A stretch of 64,000 bases of DNA, taken from positions 23,193,118-23,257,117 of the forward strand of contig NC_090280.1 in assembly GCF_037392515.1 (NCBI RefSeq), read 5' to 3'. Source of the DNA: Haliotis asinina. Lineage: Eukaryota > Mollusca > Gastropoda > Lepetellida > Haliotidae. Positions 10,801-20,738 of this stretch are shown piece by piece. Made by a program: the position numbers and the translations under genes. The notes below the pieces were generated by a model, which saw only the letters and a program-made list of their open reading frames with translations, ran no database searches and was not told the origin of the DNA. Position 1 is the first letter of the stretch, and the number at the start of each line of letters is the position of its first letter.

Positions 10801-13800
10801 TAGTCTATGCTAGTAGTGTGTAGCAGGCTGCTAAAATGTGCTTGTCTGGTGTTTATTCGACACCATATTAACTACTTTCGGCCCAAAATACTAGTTTGTC
10901 TTCCGCTCCCTCCTGACTGCAAAACATCCTGACTTACACAGTTCTTTGTCTCCTGGCTCCAAGAAATAGAAATACATTTGTGTCGCTAATATTTGTGTTC
11001 CTGTAGCGGCCATGACACAGTGAGTCCAATGCTTTATTAACGCAGACTACGGGTTATGAGTGACATAACTGTTCCATATCGGGGTGGAAGAAGGCTCTCT
11101 GTTATAACACAAATATACACAATATGCATAACATAGCATCACATCTAATGAACTTGTCGTCATAATCATCATCCTCGTAAATGCATATTAATGCATAAAG
11201 GTGCACGTACAGTGATTAAGCGCCGCAATATAGCACAGATGACTTACGTTATCACAGGTTTACAGTGATATACAAAACGAGAGTTAGCAAAAATATTTAT
11301 ATTAATACATAGTATAATACTGAAATGGACTAGAGATACTGTGTACAGAACCTGGGGGTAACGCGAAAGATATTGTACAAAGAAACCTATAACATGTGAG
11401 TGACACGAGAGTGGGTCTGCATATCCAACAACACCACAGTCAACGCATGCATTAAACGCATATATGTACAACACACTGATCAAATGTAATCTGTGTCAAG
11501 TATATAATATATACATGCTAGATGAGATAGATCAATCTTTGAAGATACAGAAACTAGATAGCAAACAAGAACTCTAGCCAGCATATTGACTAATCAGTAA
11601 ACAACTTAACCATAAATGATTCAAACTGATTCATACAAGTTAAATGGTACGCTGTATATTGACTTTTGTTTTGTTTACCATGAGCACATTTGTACCTACT
11701 TTGTGTATTGATTAATATTAGGGTTTAATTGACTATGTGTGTCACAATTAAAATGCATAGCAACTAACCTTTGACTCTGATCTAACTGTGACACAGAATT
11801 GTAAATGAAACTAAAAGAAAAGAGGCAGCTGACAACTATTTGCAGCTTAAATACATAAAGCATTCGTGGTCTACGAGACCACTATATCCTGATATAAGAT
11901 AATATATGCCTATTATTTATTTTTTTGTGTACACAATGTGCAACCACTTAATTCATCCCTATTACACCATACGTTCTTTGCTTGGTGAAATACTCCACAA
12001 ACGTATCGTACGACAGTAATTTACACAGGTACCCAAAAAAGTTCGCCTACAAAAAAGTAAATGTGGTTTAATATTCCTTCCGTCTTCCATGCTTTTTAGA
12101 AATTAATCAACCTCTCTGAGCTACCCGTGATCTCAATTCAACATGACTGTATAGGTAACTGGCAGAAAAGCGCGAGATTGCGAGATTGCGAGATCGCGAG
12201 ATTTGTCAAGTGTCGCAATCTCGCGTTCTCACGTCCTCGCGTTCTCGTGTTTTTGAAAATGGCTATCTAGAACTGTATATGCAATTGGTACAAAAGCACG
12301 AGAACGCGACATTGCGAGATCGCGAGATCTCGTGTTCTCGCGTTCTCGTGTTTTTGAAAATGGGTATCTAGAACTGTATAGGCAATTGGTACAAAAGCAC
12401 GAGAACGCGACATTGCGAGATCGCGAGATTTGTCAAGTGTCGCAATCTTGTGTTCTCGCGTTCTCGTGTTTTTGAAAATGGCTATCTAGAACTGTATAAT
12501 TTTATGCAATTGGTACAAAAGCACGAGAATGCAAGATCGCGAGACTTTTCAATTGTCGCAATCTCGCGTTCTCGTGTTTTTGCTAATGATTACATAGAAC
12601 TGAATAGGTAAATGAAACCAAAACTACGAGAACGCGATATTGCGAGATCGCGAGATTTGTCAAGTGTCGCCATCTCGCGTTCTCGTGTTTTTGAAATCAC
12701 AGTCTAGTAGTAGGGTTACATATGCTACCAAACCCGAGGAGGAGTATTTTATCCAAATTTGAACAGTCATGAATGTAAAACACAAATACTAGTTTGTATT
12801 AATTCAGATTTGTGCAATTTTTCTTGTGTGAACACTATATTGATGGAACAGCCCTCATGATGGATCAGCCTGGCATTCAAAACCTTGTCTTGCACGTTCA
12901 TAACACGTGCTAAACGTGCCCTGCACGTGCGGCTGCTCATTCTTCTCTGGTATCCTTCGTAGTCTAGTGGATAAAACCTCCACGCAAGAGAGCGAACGGT
13001 TGCGGATTCCAAACCAGTTACCAGCTGTATTTTGGAGTGTGTGAGTGAGTATAGTTTTACGCCGCACTCACCAATATTCCAGCTATTTGGAAGCGGTCTG
13101 CAAATAATCGAGTCTGGACCAGACAATCTAATGAGCAACAACATGAGCAGAGATCTGTCCAACTGGGAACCGATGACATGTGTCAAGCAAGTCAGCGAGC
13201 CTGACTACCTGATCCCCTGTATTTTGAAAGTTTTCAGTAATGTAATATTTTGTGATAGCTGTATCTGTCATAAAAAGCATGGTCATTCCACCTTTCATTT
13301 GGTTAAATAATGACCATTTCCAAGCCTAAATTATGACATGGTCCAAATGTAACCTGACATGAGATTTCAAAACGTGTTCTTCAAAACCTAGGTTTAGATT
13401 GAGTGAGTTTAGTTTTACGCCGCACTCAGCAATATTACAGCTATATGGCGGTGGTCTGTAAATAATTGAGTCTGGACCAGACAATCCAGTGATCAACAAC
13501 ATGAGCATCGATCTGCGCATTTGGGAACCGATGACATGTGACCACCCGATCTCGTTAGTCGCCTCTTACGACCAGCTGAGTCGCCTTTTATGGCAAGCAT
13601 GGGTTGCTGGAGGCCTATTCTACCCCGGGACCTTCACGGGTCCTAGGTTTAGAAATGATCAGTGCAACGTCACAGCAGAGCACTACCTGATTATGGAAGA
13701 AACCTAGTTTACTGCAGACAAAATCGGAGATAGGTTAATAAGAGATCGTTATCAATCTTCATTGCGCTTCTATGAACGTTTTATCACCGCCACTACGTTT

Positions 13801-16800
13801 CGTTTCGTTTCCTATGCTATCCTATTCCCTTGTTTTGTTTTGTTTTTTTCATTAAACGTCCGGCTCTCGCCGTGTCTGTATTGAAGCGTTGGTGTTGTTG
13901 TTTACTGGCGCTCGCAATACAACGAATAGTGTCCACGTTCTATCACGATCAATTACGCTCCTTTGTGCTACGACACATTCTTCTGCGTTTGGTGTGCTTT
14001 CCTATGAATTGTGTCACGCTGCCAGACAAAATTAATTGTGAATTCATGACATAGCTTGAAAATCCTTTGTAATTTGCATAACGAAGTGTATGGTAGTGTA
14101 TATAAGCCCGCTCCCGTTGATAGAATTTCCTATGTACTTCAGAATCCTCAACATGTTCATTATACTTTAACAAACGAAATAGTGAACTTAAGTGTCAAAT
14201 ATAAGTAAAATCATGAAAGTGTCTGGAAGCTGAGGAAAATATTTACGTCAGTGAGCGATAAAATAATGCTTAAGGTCGCATCGGTTCGCAGCTATTCGCA
14301 GCAAGACCGGCAGTTACAGCAAAATTCACAGACCAGTGAGAATCCTCATAACGTAATATCACATACGGCTATCATTAGTTTGTCTCACAGTCCCTAAAGA
14401 CGGATTTTAGCGGAATTAAATAAACATGAGCTGAAATTTGTCAGGATACTTACAGACATACTTTCATTTATTTAGAACCCCCAAAATATTACTTCGGCTA
14501 GGGCCGAGCTCTCAAAGCTTAAATCTAGAACATGGATCTTGAATTGTAGTTAAATCCCTAGATTGGTATCATATCTACAGATGTTTACGTAAATATGATT
14601 CCAATCTATGGCTTGAAATACACTTGAAGATACATTTGAGAGGTCAAAGATGCTTCTGAAGGAACGTGCCAAGCCGGACAGAACGCTTGTGATATAGTGT
14701 GTCTGTTGAGACTATACAGAAAAGAGTGCTGTGCTTTGAGCAAACTTGTTGGCACATGCTCTATTAAGTTTTATTTAGGTAGATATAATTGCATTTTGTC
14801 TGTCATGTGTACTAGTAAATTTATGCATTTGCATACTCGCGGGCTAACGGCTTTCGGCTCAATTTATGCTTTTCAGAATACAGTGGAAATACATACGATT
14901 TTTGTACGTGCGAATGCTTGGTTTGATCCTTTATAACATAGTACAAAATGTTGTGATTTAACATATTTCTTTTAAGACATATTAATAATCATTTCACAGT
15001 TGCCCATGGCCACTCTTCTTTAACATAAACGTGCTGATTCAGCATGAGACAATAAAGGTTAATTAGGAAACCCCAAGAGTTTTAATTAAGGAAAGAAAAG
15101 CTGTCAAAACACTGTCACTTCCTGCCCAGGACCCCAGGATGTCACACCCTCACAAGCTAAGAGAAGTAAGGAACCTTCTCACACAGCTAGACAACACATA
15201 ACAACAAGATAGTATCTTTTCTCTGGGACTCTCGGTATGTTATGAATGTTGGTTTTTCATCGTTAACTATACATTTTCAACCAAACCATACCTGGAATTC
15301 AGATTTCGTTTTATTATTCTGCATTCCAGTTTTAGTAGTACCCGGTGGCCCCATTTAGGCCATCCCGCAATCAAGTGTTCTCGCGTTCGTATGTTTATTG
15401 AGATCGGTACATAAAATAGAAGAGTACGGGCAACTCCTGCAAAAGCACGAGATCGCGAGATAGCGAAATCACGAGATCTGTCAAATGTCGCGATCTCAGA
15501 AATCATTACCTGGAACTGTATGGGCCATGGACACAAAAGCACGTGAACGCGAGACTGCGAGATATAACTGATGCAAACTCTTGTCAGTTTCAAGTCATGC
15601 TTTGTACTTGGACGAATGACAGATTCCAGCCACGCAGTAGTTTACCATCTCTACTGACATGATTTTTGATTGGATCGAGCGCAAATTCAGAGAATTCATG
15701 TGTTTTCCAAACCCAACATCTCTATATACATTCTTCATGGATAACGACTTGTTTTAGTGTGTATGATTTTGTTTGACAACATTATATGAATCCATACTGA
15801 AACGACGCATCAAGTACACAAAAAGAAGTTGTTATCCATAAAGAATCTTACTTTCTTGTGACTCGTTATACTTCTAAAATGCCCATCAATCAGATCATCT
15901 GTCTGTACACACAATGAACCCTCAGCATATCAGCAAATGAAACAGCCAATCAGAAGCCGTCGTTACTCCTGAGTGCACATCCAGGTGCTAAGACTGGGTT
16001 CGGTCTCCCGAGGACTTCGTTTCGGGGGAAGTAAGTCCAAGTACAACATATTGCACTTTTGAATCGCGATTGTACACTTATAATTTTGTTTATTTCTTTT
16101 TTGTAAAAGCAGCAATGTATATTACATATCATGAATAAGTGATGAATGTGTTTTAATTATGTTTGATTTTTTGGTTGCATGTGACCTTTAATCATTGAAC
16201 ACAACAGGTATTAATATGCTTGTAAACCAAATAAAACTCAGCACTCGGAATATCATTTAACAAATTGTAGTAGTTCGTGTTTGGTACTATTTTCTCTATC
16301 CTATAAGTATGAATACATTTGACCAGTGTATGGCACTTACGCGAGGTTATTGCATACGTTGACTGTGCGGATGCTGGATGTGTGGACACAGTCCCGTGTC
16401 ACCCACAAGATAGGTTTCGTTGTACAATATTTTTAGTATATTCTAATTCAGCTTAGTATGTAACACGACTTCTGACTGATCAATGCTATGAATTTCCGAC
16501 CTTTGAATGAATCCCAACACTGTCAGGGTAACGCTGTTTTTTTCATATTTTGTATACATTTGCAGAAGCATTAGGTCAGGTAACTCACCTATCCCGCAAA
16601 AAATGGATGGAAAGACAGCGCAGTATCATAAATTTTGTTGTAAGATCAAACAATTTACTTGCAACGGGCTGTTCACCCATCATTGTTAGATCATGGAACA
16701 AGATTCATGACGTCATTATGGAGTGTCACGTCAACCACTATAACGTCATTTGACTAAAGAACTGTAACGGTCCGTCGGTAAGGAATCAAAGGACCATTAT

Positions 16801-19138
16801 CATTTACAGCGGTCCGCTCATTTCTGATAACCAGAGGGCGGTTTCATGTTAATTCCATTTTATTTTAACTGTAACACTATGATTTATTCATCATAGTCAG
16901 GCTTAGTCAGTGTGAACATAACAACCGTGCTGAAGGGAACTAATTTGTCTGGTGATTGTCTTAGTTCATGGAGTGATATGATTAACCTTTGAGCTAGGGG
17001 AACTTTGACCTGATTTTAAAAAATAATTTTGTTTTCACTAAAAAAAAGCATAAAACGAGTTGAATTAGAATTGGGATAATGTACTGTGGTTGACGAATTA
17101 GGGACGTTACGAAGTTATATAACCTACGGTACATATGCCCAGTCCGTCAAACACAGTACAATTATCCCCTATTTTCACCATTAGGCCACATGTTATTTTA
17201 AGGTAGCGCTATTTTCAGGGCATATCATTTGCGAAAGCCCGAGGTCTTTCACTAAATGCCCGACGAAGGAGCGCAGTTAGAAAGGACCGAGGGATCCTGT
17301 AAATGATAATGCCCTGACAATTAGCGTTACCGTTATTATATCTAAAATAAATATAATTTTTAGTGAAAAAGAACACAAGCAACGGCATCGGTTTAGAAGC
17401 ATTTACTGCTAACAACAAACGACGAAGATCAATGACACACATTTTACAAATATAGACACAGCACAGATGACGTCACTGTTTTCAGTGCTCAACAACGTTA
17501 GCCTTCCAGTCGATATTTTTATTGCTGTGTTGTAATTTATGGAACGATTGTGATGGTTGGCACAAGCAAGAAAGTGCATGATGACACATGTGTATGTGAC
17601 GAATGTGATAATTATATTGTCAATAATGAGCTCAGGTTCAAACGAGCCGTAGGTGATTGAACTTCAACTGCTGAGCTACTTATGACGTCACCTAACAACG
17701 GGATGGATAATGACCCTCATCAAGCATTTTACAGACATTAGCAAGCTACATTGACCGCTCATTTCCGATAACGTGCGATAATAATTCTATCCATTTCAGC
17801 TCTAAAACTCTTTACGCAACGTTCATTTTGTTGATCACTGTAAACATGTAATCACGAAAGTGACCTGTGTTATATTGCATGGCGTAATACATGTATACGC
17901 CCTCTGTTTATTATGAAGGCATGTTCATCAGATGTGTTTTAATGTTATGTACATAGTGTATATTATATGTTAGCCTGGCATTAACGTTTTGCCTGTGAAT
18001 ATATAAATTTTTGATTGTATACCCATTTAAACTGAAAACGCGCCCAAGACAGACTAGACCTGAACCCGAGGAAAATCAAGACTTGCTTCATTTAGGGCTA
18101 AACCATTGCAGTGAGGGCTGGACAGTAGAGAAAGATAATGTCTTCAGGGACTGTGAGACAGACTAATGCTGGCCTCATATGATATTACATAATGGAGAAA
18201 CTCACTGGTCTGTGATTATTTCTGTGACTGCCGGTGTTGCTGCGACTAGCTGCGAACTGACGCGGCTTTAAGCATTATTCCATACACTACACACATGCTC
18301 ACACACAATGCACACATGTACACACTCACTGCACACTAACACACACATATTCGGACCCATGTCGCTATATACCAGCATACGATAATTTCCTCTCCTCAGC
18401 TTTCACTATTGGCAATAGAAGGTTAAACAGCTATTCAGTCATGTTGGAGATGCATTGCAACAGTCAACCTTTATTCTTCATATACTACTCACGTACTACA
18501 ACGAGGACCTGTCTACATCCAGTAACTTCCTGTCCATTGATTCTCTGACAGTAGTAAGTACCAGCATCCTGTACAGTAACATTGTAGGTGGTAAACCTCA
18601 GCTGTCCGGTCTGTAATGGTGAGTCCTCCCCGGTGTATCTGATCCTGGTCCTGTAGCCGGTGTGACTGCTGTTAATTACCTTTACACGGTGTGTCCTGGG
18701 CTGGACCAGTAACAGTCTCTCAGCTACCGAACCATTCAGCCATACAAAATATACGAAGCTGACATTCTTTGGCTTCATGGTCATGGTAACATCTTCACGA
18801 ACACGTGTAACAATGTATGGGTATCCAGTTGTCATGGAGACAAGACCTGCACTCAAAACAAATAATACTCACTAGGTTGACATAAATATTGAAGCACATT
18901 ATCTAAGCCTGCTCCATATAATACAAGTTCACAGATACATACCACATATACAGGCACGCAAACGAAATGTAAGTCACAAATTAAAGCGTCAAAATATGAA
19001 GCAATACTATTTTCATAGAAAACACTGGTCACTTATAAAAAGTCATGTAAAGCTCAGGATAATTCAAATGCTCTTTTCAGCTAGCACATACATACCACAC
19101 ACATGTAAGCCCCAAAACAGAATGTGAGTCACAGACAT
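1340..19138 (-). CDS. Gene 1: Ig-superfamily receptor, three Ig domains, TM, tyrosine-motif tail
   Basis: Predicted type I surface receptor of unknown ligand, probably immune-type. Exons in transcript order: signal 19096-19138, V-like D1 18493-18846, D2 8451-8750, D3 7631-7891, TM1 6349-6471, 22-nt 4577-4598, 56-nt 4121-4176, 22-nt 3702-3723, 56-nt 3309-3364, TM2 2411-2527 (optional), 16-nt 1870-1885, last 1340-1523. All introns are GT-AG. Without TM2 the exons total 1437 nt and encode 478 residues with no internal stop; with TM2, 517. The start is the ATG of a 43-nt exon with the same length and phase as the gene 2 signal exon. The tail carries Y-E-E-I, Y-Q-E-I and Y-L-T-V; the fourth motif is Y-E-L-P here. 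The D1-D2 intron is about 9.7 kb because of a repeat-rich insertion. The nearest named relatives I can suggest are CD22/hemicentin-like Ig proteins; the family assignment is inferred from domain pattern only. Confidence 0.72.
2031..2095 (-). repeat. tRNA-derived SINE head in the TM2/last-exon intron
   Basis: The minus strand shows an A-box-like TAGGCCACTGGAT and a B-box GGTTCGATTCC at tRNA spacing, without a CCA-ready acceptor stem. Matching copies sit in the same intron of genes 2, 3 and 4, so it was inserted before the gene duplications. Confidence 0.6.
2411..2527 (-). CDS. Gene 1 second transmembrane exon TM2 (candidate alternative exon)
   Basis: A 117-nt exon, phase 1 to 1, acceptor TATCAG, donor GTACAA. 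It encodes GEANVDDIVPVVAVYSVML, a further Val/Ala-rich stretch, and FKDIK. The order V-P-V, A-V, S-V matches TM1, so it is probably a duplicated TM1. Being symmetrical it can be included or skipped without changing frame. Inclusion together with TM1 would put the distal tail outside the cell, so I infer an alternative to TM1. Confidence 0.62.
3048..3645 (+). repeat. Two partial dispersed SINE-like repeats
   Basis: 3048-3205 and 3470-3645 carry pieces of the repeat whose core reads TAATCGAGTCTGGACCAGAC and whose end reads CAAGCATGGGTTG. They flank and partly neighbour cassette B. The second is shared with 27690-27850 and 46563-46735. Confidence 0.6.
3309..3723 (-). CDS. Gene 1 tyrosine cassette B: 22-nt micro-exon plus 56-nt exon
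   Basis: The micro-exon 3702-3723 (phase 1 to 2, donor GTGAGT) encodes ERECARH; the exon 3309-3364 (phase 2 to 1, donor GTTGGT) encodes RLVSYHREDENDGSYQEIE. Same exon lengths, phases and motif layout as cassette A, so the two are tandem duplicates. Y-Q-E-I again follows acidic residues. The two motifs are about 22 residues apart, too far for a canonical ITAM. Confidence 0.68.
4121..4598 (-). CDS. Gene 1 tyrosine cassette A: 22-nt micro-exon plus 56-nt exon
   Basis: The micro-exon 4577-4598 (phase 1 to 2, donor GTGAGT) encodes GKGYTFN; the second exon 4121-4176 (phase 2 to 1, donor GTTGGT) encodes RVVTYTRDADTDGGYEEIV. Together 78 nt, a phase-neutral module. Y-E-E-I after an acidic-glycine run is the classical Src-family SH2 ligand core when phosphorylated and also resembles a hemITAM. 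An alternative donor GTAGGT lies 4 nt earlier but would break phase with the next exon. Confidence 0.68.
4600..6340. other. Gene 1 intron TM1 to cassette A
   Basis: Duplicated in genes 2 and 3. The open frame at 5280-5552 has no protein-like pattern and its frame is not kept in the other copies. 6077-6240 is a C-rich CACCC tract unique to this copy. I see no further exon. Confidence 0.45.
6349..6471 (-). CDS. Gene 1 transmembrane exon TM1
   Basis: A 123-nt exon, phase 1 to 1, acceptor TTTCAG, donor GTAATA. It encodes a short stalk (REVTESGVV), a single hydrophobic helix of about 24 residues (VPVTAVCSVLIVVIAVVVIV) and a basic stop-transfer CRKHRRG. Too short and split for a simple open-frame scan. 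Copies at 30743-30865 and 49604-49726 have the same length. Confidence 0.82.
6838..7078 (+). repeat. CAGT tetranucleotide tract with a local duplication
   Basis: Runs of CAGT/CAGC with interruptions; a ~115-bp block starting at GATCCAAAACCATTC is itself repeated in tandem (about 6800 and 6917). A shorter version is at 50285-50365 in gene 3. Confidence 0.75.
7631..7891 (-). CDS. Gene 1 third Ig domain exon (D3)
   Basis: A 261-nt exon, phase 1 to 1, donor GTAAGT. It starts GPDQIHFDG and encodes a membrane-proximal C2-type Ig domain: VTTRC (B strand), VTWWDTSRQ (C strand), VLSIPAVDV, QYMCHVNN (F strand), NLTLDVF. An extra CNPAC pair sits between B and C strands, suggesting a second disulfide. 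Two codons shorter than the genes 2 and 3 copies. Confidence 0.85.
8451..8750 (-). CDS. Gene 1 second Ig domain exon (D2)
   Basis: A 300-nt exon, phase 1 to 1, acceptor TTTTTTCACAG, donor GTGAGTAAG. It encodes a C2/I-type Ig domain: PVSGENVTLTC (B-strand Cys), TYIWRRD (C-strand Trp), GDDLTI, and DIYSCQAVEEG (F-strand Cys), ending in HVLNVLC. Both canonical cysteines and the tryptophan are present. Homologous exons at 33182-33484 and 52330-52629. Confidence 0.85.
9775..9868 (+). repeat. CA-rich microsatellite at the left edge of the gene 1 intron insertion
   Basis: ACACACAATACACAC-type repeats. The same host sequence resumes at about 18280-18350, so the 8.4 kb between was inserted into, or expanded within, this tract. 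Confidence 0.65.
9888..10200. repeat. TCTCGCG/CGCGAGA inverted-repeat region
   Basis: Dense alternation of TCTCGCG and its complement around 9890-10200, able to pair in many registers. The long minus-strand open frame across it is a by-product of this low-complexity sequence. Confidence 0.7.
10260..10740 (+). repeat. Dispersed repeat, copy 1
   Basis: Shares TGAAAATCCTTTGTA, ATTCGCAGC and TGTCTCACAGTCCCTAAA with 14040-14400 (same strand) and, inverted, with 18020-18275. Non-coding, family unknown to me. Confidence 0.65.
10740..12165. other. Non-coding stretch, nothing recognised
   Basis: AT-rich sequence inside the insertion. No splice-bounded exon, repeat family or RNA gene was recognised on either strand. 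Confidence 0.5.
12165..12700 (+). repeat. Tandem array of hairpin-forming units (TCTCGCGTTCTCGTG)
   Basis: About five units of roughly 110-120 bp. Each has arms CACGAGAACGCGA and TCTCGCGTTCTCGTG around a centre with GATCGCGAGATTTGTCAAG, followed by a spacer TATCTAGAACTGTATA. Units differ by short indels. Confidence 0.8.
13032..13218 (+). repeat. Dispersed SINE-like repeat, 3' truncated
   Basis: Begins GTGAGTGAGTATAGTTTTACG and keeps the CAATATTCCAGC and TCTGGACCAGAC core, then ends early after GACTACCTGATCCC. Confidence 0.75.
13402..13645 (+). repeat. Dispersed SINE-like repeat, near full length
   Basis: Runs from TGAGTGAGTTTAGTTTTACG to CGGGACCTTCACGGGTCC, about 240 bp, the most complete plus-strand copy here with 32300-32575. 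I associate this sequence with abalone genomes; the family name is not asserted. Confidence 0.8.
14040..14400 (+). repeat. Dispersed repeat, copy 2
   Basis: Second same-strand copy of the element at 10260-10740, diverged by indels. Confidence 0.65.
14400..15360. other. Non-coding stretch, nothing recognised
   Basis: No exon, repeat or RNA gene recognised; open frames here are short and lack protein-like patterns. Confidence 0.45.
15370..15565. repeat. Short TCTCGCG-type inverted-repeat copy
   Basis: Contains AAAAGCACGAGATCGCGAGA and related motifs as in the 12165-12700 array, here as one or two diverged units. Confidence 0.6.
15600..17040. other. Non-coding stretch, nothing recognised
   Basis: AT-rich sequence without recognised exons or known repeats. 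Confidence 0.45.
17073..17169. mobile_element. Fold-back MITE-like palindrome
   Basis: About 97 bp with arms GGGATAATGTACTGTGGTTG and, inverted, CAAACACAGTACAATTATCC, roughly 24 bp each with few mismatches. No coding capacity. Confidence 0.65.
17216..17316. mobile_element. Fold-back MITE-like palindrome
   Basis: About 101 bp bounded by CAGGGCATATCATTT and AAATGATAATGCCCTG, which pair with one bulged base. Lies 46 bp from the previous palindrome. Confidence 0.65.
17317..18019. other. Non-coding stretch, nothing recognised
   Basis: No exon or repeat family recognised; one TGACGTCA site near 17469. Confidence 0.4.
18020..18275 (-). repeat. Dispersed repeat, copy 3, inverted and truncated
   Basis: Reverse complement of the element at 10260-10740; ends at the right border of the intron insertion against the CA tract. 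Confidence 0.65.
18493..18846 (-). CDS. Gene 1 V-like Ig domain exon (D1)
   Basis: A 354-nt exon, phase 1 to 1, between a TGCAG acceptor and a GTGAGT donor. It encodes one Ig V-like domain of about 118 residues with the F-strand signature DAGTYYC and a further cysteine in VTGCRQVLV of the G strand. The usual B-strand cysteine is absent (EDVTMTMKP). Tryptophan follows in VYFVW. N-glycosylation sequons NVS, NGS and NSS are visible. Open throughout, unlike the matching exons at 38342-38690 and 56611-56959. Confidence 0.78.
19096..19138 (-). CDS. Gene 1 signal-peptide exon (43 nt)
   Basis: Reads MSVTHILFWGLHVC plus one base, then a GTATGT donor. It joins in phase 1 to the V-like exon (G + GT gives Gly). 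Length and phase are identical to the gene 2 signal exon at 34752-34794, which is the main support. The hydrophobic stretch is short, so signal-peptide function is inferred. The corresponding places upstream of the dead V exons (near 38960 and 57250) have lost the ATG and the donor. Confidence 0.5.
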
Positions 19139-19382
19139 ATCTACTGGCGTGGTAAATTCATACTGACACATCACGCACTTTGACATTTGTTTTTAAGCGT
19201 TGAAATATTTAGTTTCGCTGGATAATATTTCCCTAAAAAAGCGGGTAACTTCCCGTTGAATTTGAACCTATGTTTACGTGCGCTTAACGTTACATAGTCA
19301 GTAATGAGTTGTTTACATTCATATCCACAGACAAATAATGTTGGTGACAAATTACTCACAAAACTGCTTTTGTTAAGTATTA

Positions 19383-19505
19383 TTGCAGCTATATGGCGGC
19401 GGTTTGTATATAATCGAGTCTGGAATAGAGAATCCAGTGATCAATAGCATGAACATCAACTGCTCAACCAAGTCAACTAGTCACCCGATACCGTTAATCA
19501 GACAG
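19383..19505 (+). repeat. Partial dispersed SINE-like repeat upstream of gene 1
   Basis: Keeps GCAGCTATATGGCGGCGG and TAATCGAGTCTGGA. Present at the same relative place at 39238-39385 and 57512-57660, so it predates the unit duplication. Confidence 0.6.
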
Positions 19506-20498
19506 ATTGTTGTATTGGTTATGGGGTCATGTTTGCCTGTACAGTTTACAAATCATCTACGAATGGTCAAAATATGGGTATAGAAAGGTTGATCGATGTT
19601 TGAAGATATTGTGAGGGAATAAAGTGGTTATATTGAACATTCGGCAGGAACAGTTAGTTGTCCATAATAAACATTTTGTAGCAGTGAAAACTATTCATCT
19701 CGTATATCCTGTTTTTTTCCTAACAAATGAAAAAAATAGGGTTGTATGTTTGAGTTTGTGCCGACCATCACAGTGTGAACGGTAAAATTCTGTTATTGGT
19801 GTATCATCGTCATTCCTATATATGTTGACTTTGAAATGGTTGTGGGATGCTCTATATTTACAAAATCCCTGGATCAAATGATGAGTTCTAGTTTCGAGCG
19901 TAATAATGTTCATTCATTAACAACAACTTGAAACAGAACTTACTTACTTTTATTTGGGTACGTGGAGTTCCTTCTTATTATTGAAAATTCTAAATACAGA
20001 CAAACAGACTTTATACGCTTGTTGAACCAGTCTCGATGAAAATATTATACTGAGATATTTATAATGTGTCACTAACAGTCACTGACAATGATGACGTCGT
20101 TACGGAGCACAATAATAGCTGATGTGTCGAGATTCAGTTCCAAACCCACTGGGGCAAAACGATTCCAGAAAATTCAATTGTCTTTGGAGACCATAGATGA
20201 TGTTACATAGACTTACAACTAGGAAATGAGTTAAATGGCCTACAAGCTATATTCAATCCAGAACGTTCATGTGTTAAGCCTTGAGTCGACGAACGGATTA
20301 TATTTTCTTAGCCAATATCTATTGTCTATCTAATTAGCACATGAACTGAATCCACATGTAAACCTAATATCTACTTTTGTCCAGAGATGATTCAACCGTT
20401 TTCATTATGGTTTGCCTAAAGGGACACGCATTTTAAGCGAAATGTCTCGAGTGCGTGCCACTGTATACGTATTTGGGTATTACTTGCTTCTCCGACTA

Positions 20499-20738
20499 GT
20501 GAAGGTTCGGGGTAGAATAGACCTTCAGCAACCCATGCTTGCCATAAAAGGCGACTAACGGGATCGGATGGTCAGGCTCGATGACTTGGTTGACATACGT
20601 CATCGGTTCCCAATTGCGCAGATCGATGCTCACGTTGTTGGTCACTGGATTGTCTGATCCACACTCGACTATTTACAGACCACCATCATATAGCTGGATT
20701 ATTGCTGAGTGAGGCGTAAAACTAAACTCACTCACTCG
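20499..20738 (-). repeat. Dispersed SINE-like repeat, full length, minus strand
   Basis: Reverse-strand copy running from the CTCACTCACT side (20738) to the GGGTAGAATAGACC side (20499). Absent from the equivalent places near 40830 and 59090, so it inserted after the units separated. Confidence 0.75.

Larger units (their letters stand above)
9870..18275. other. Repeat-rich insertion in the D1-D2 intron of gene 1
   Basis: Flanking sequence on both sides aligns with the uninterrupted gene 3 segment near 53500-53750, so this block is extra DNA in gene 1. It holds TCTCGCG hairpin repeats, three copies of a ~300-500 bp repeat (10260-10740 plus, 14040-14400 plus, 18020-18275 minus), two SINE-like copies and two fold-back MITEs. 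No open frame resembling a transposase or polymerase was recognised, so it is probably nested non-autonomous elements. Confidence 0.55.
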
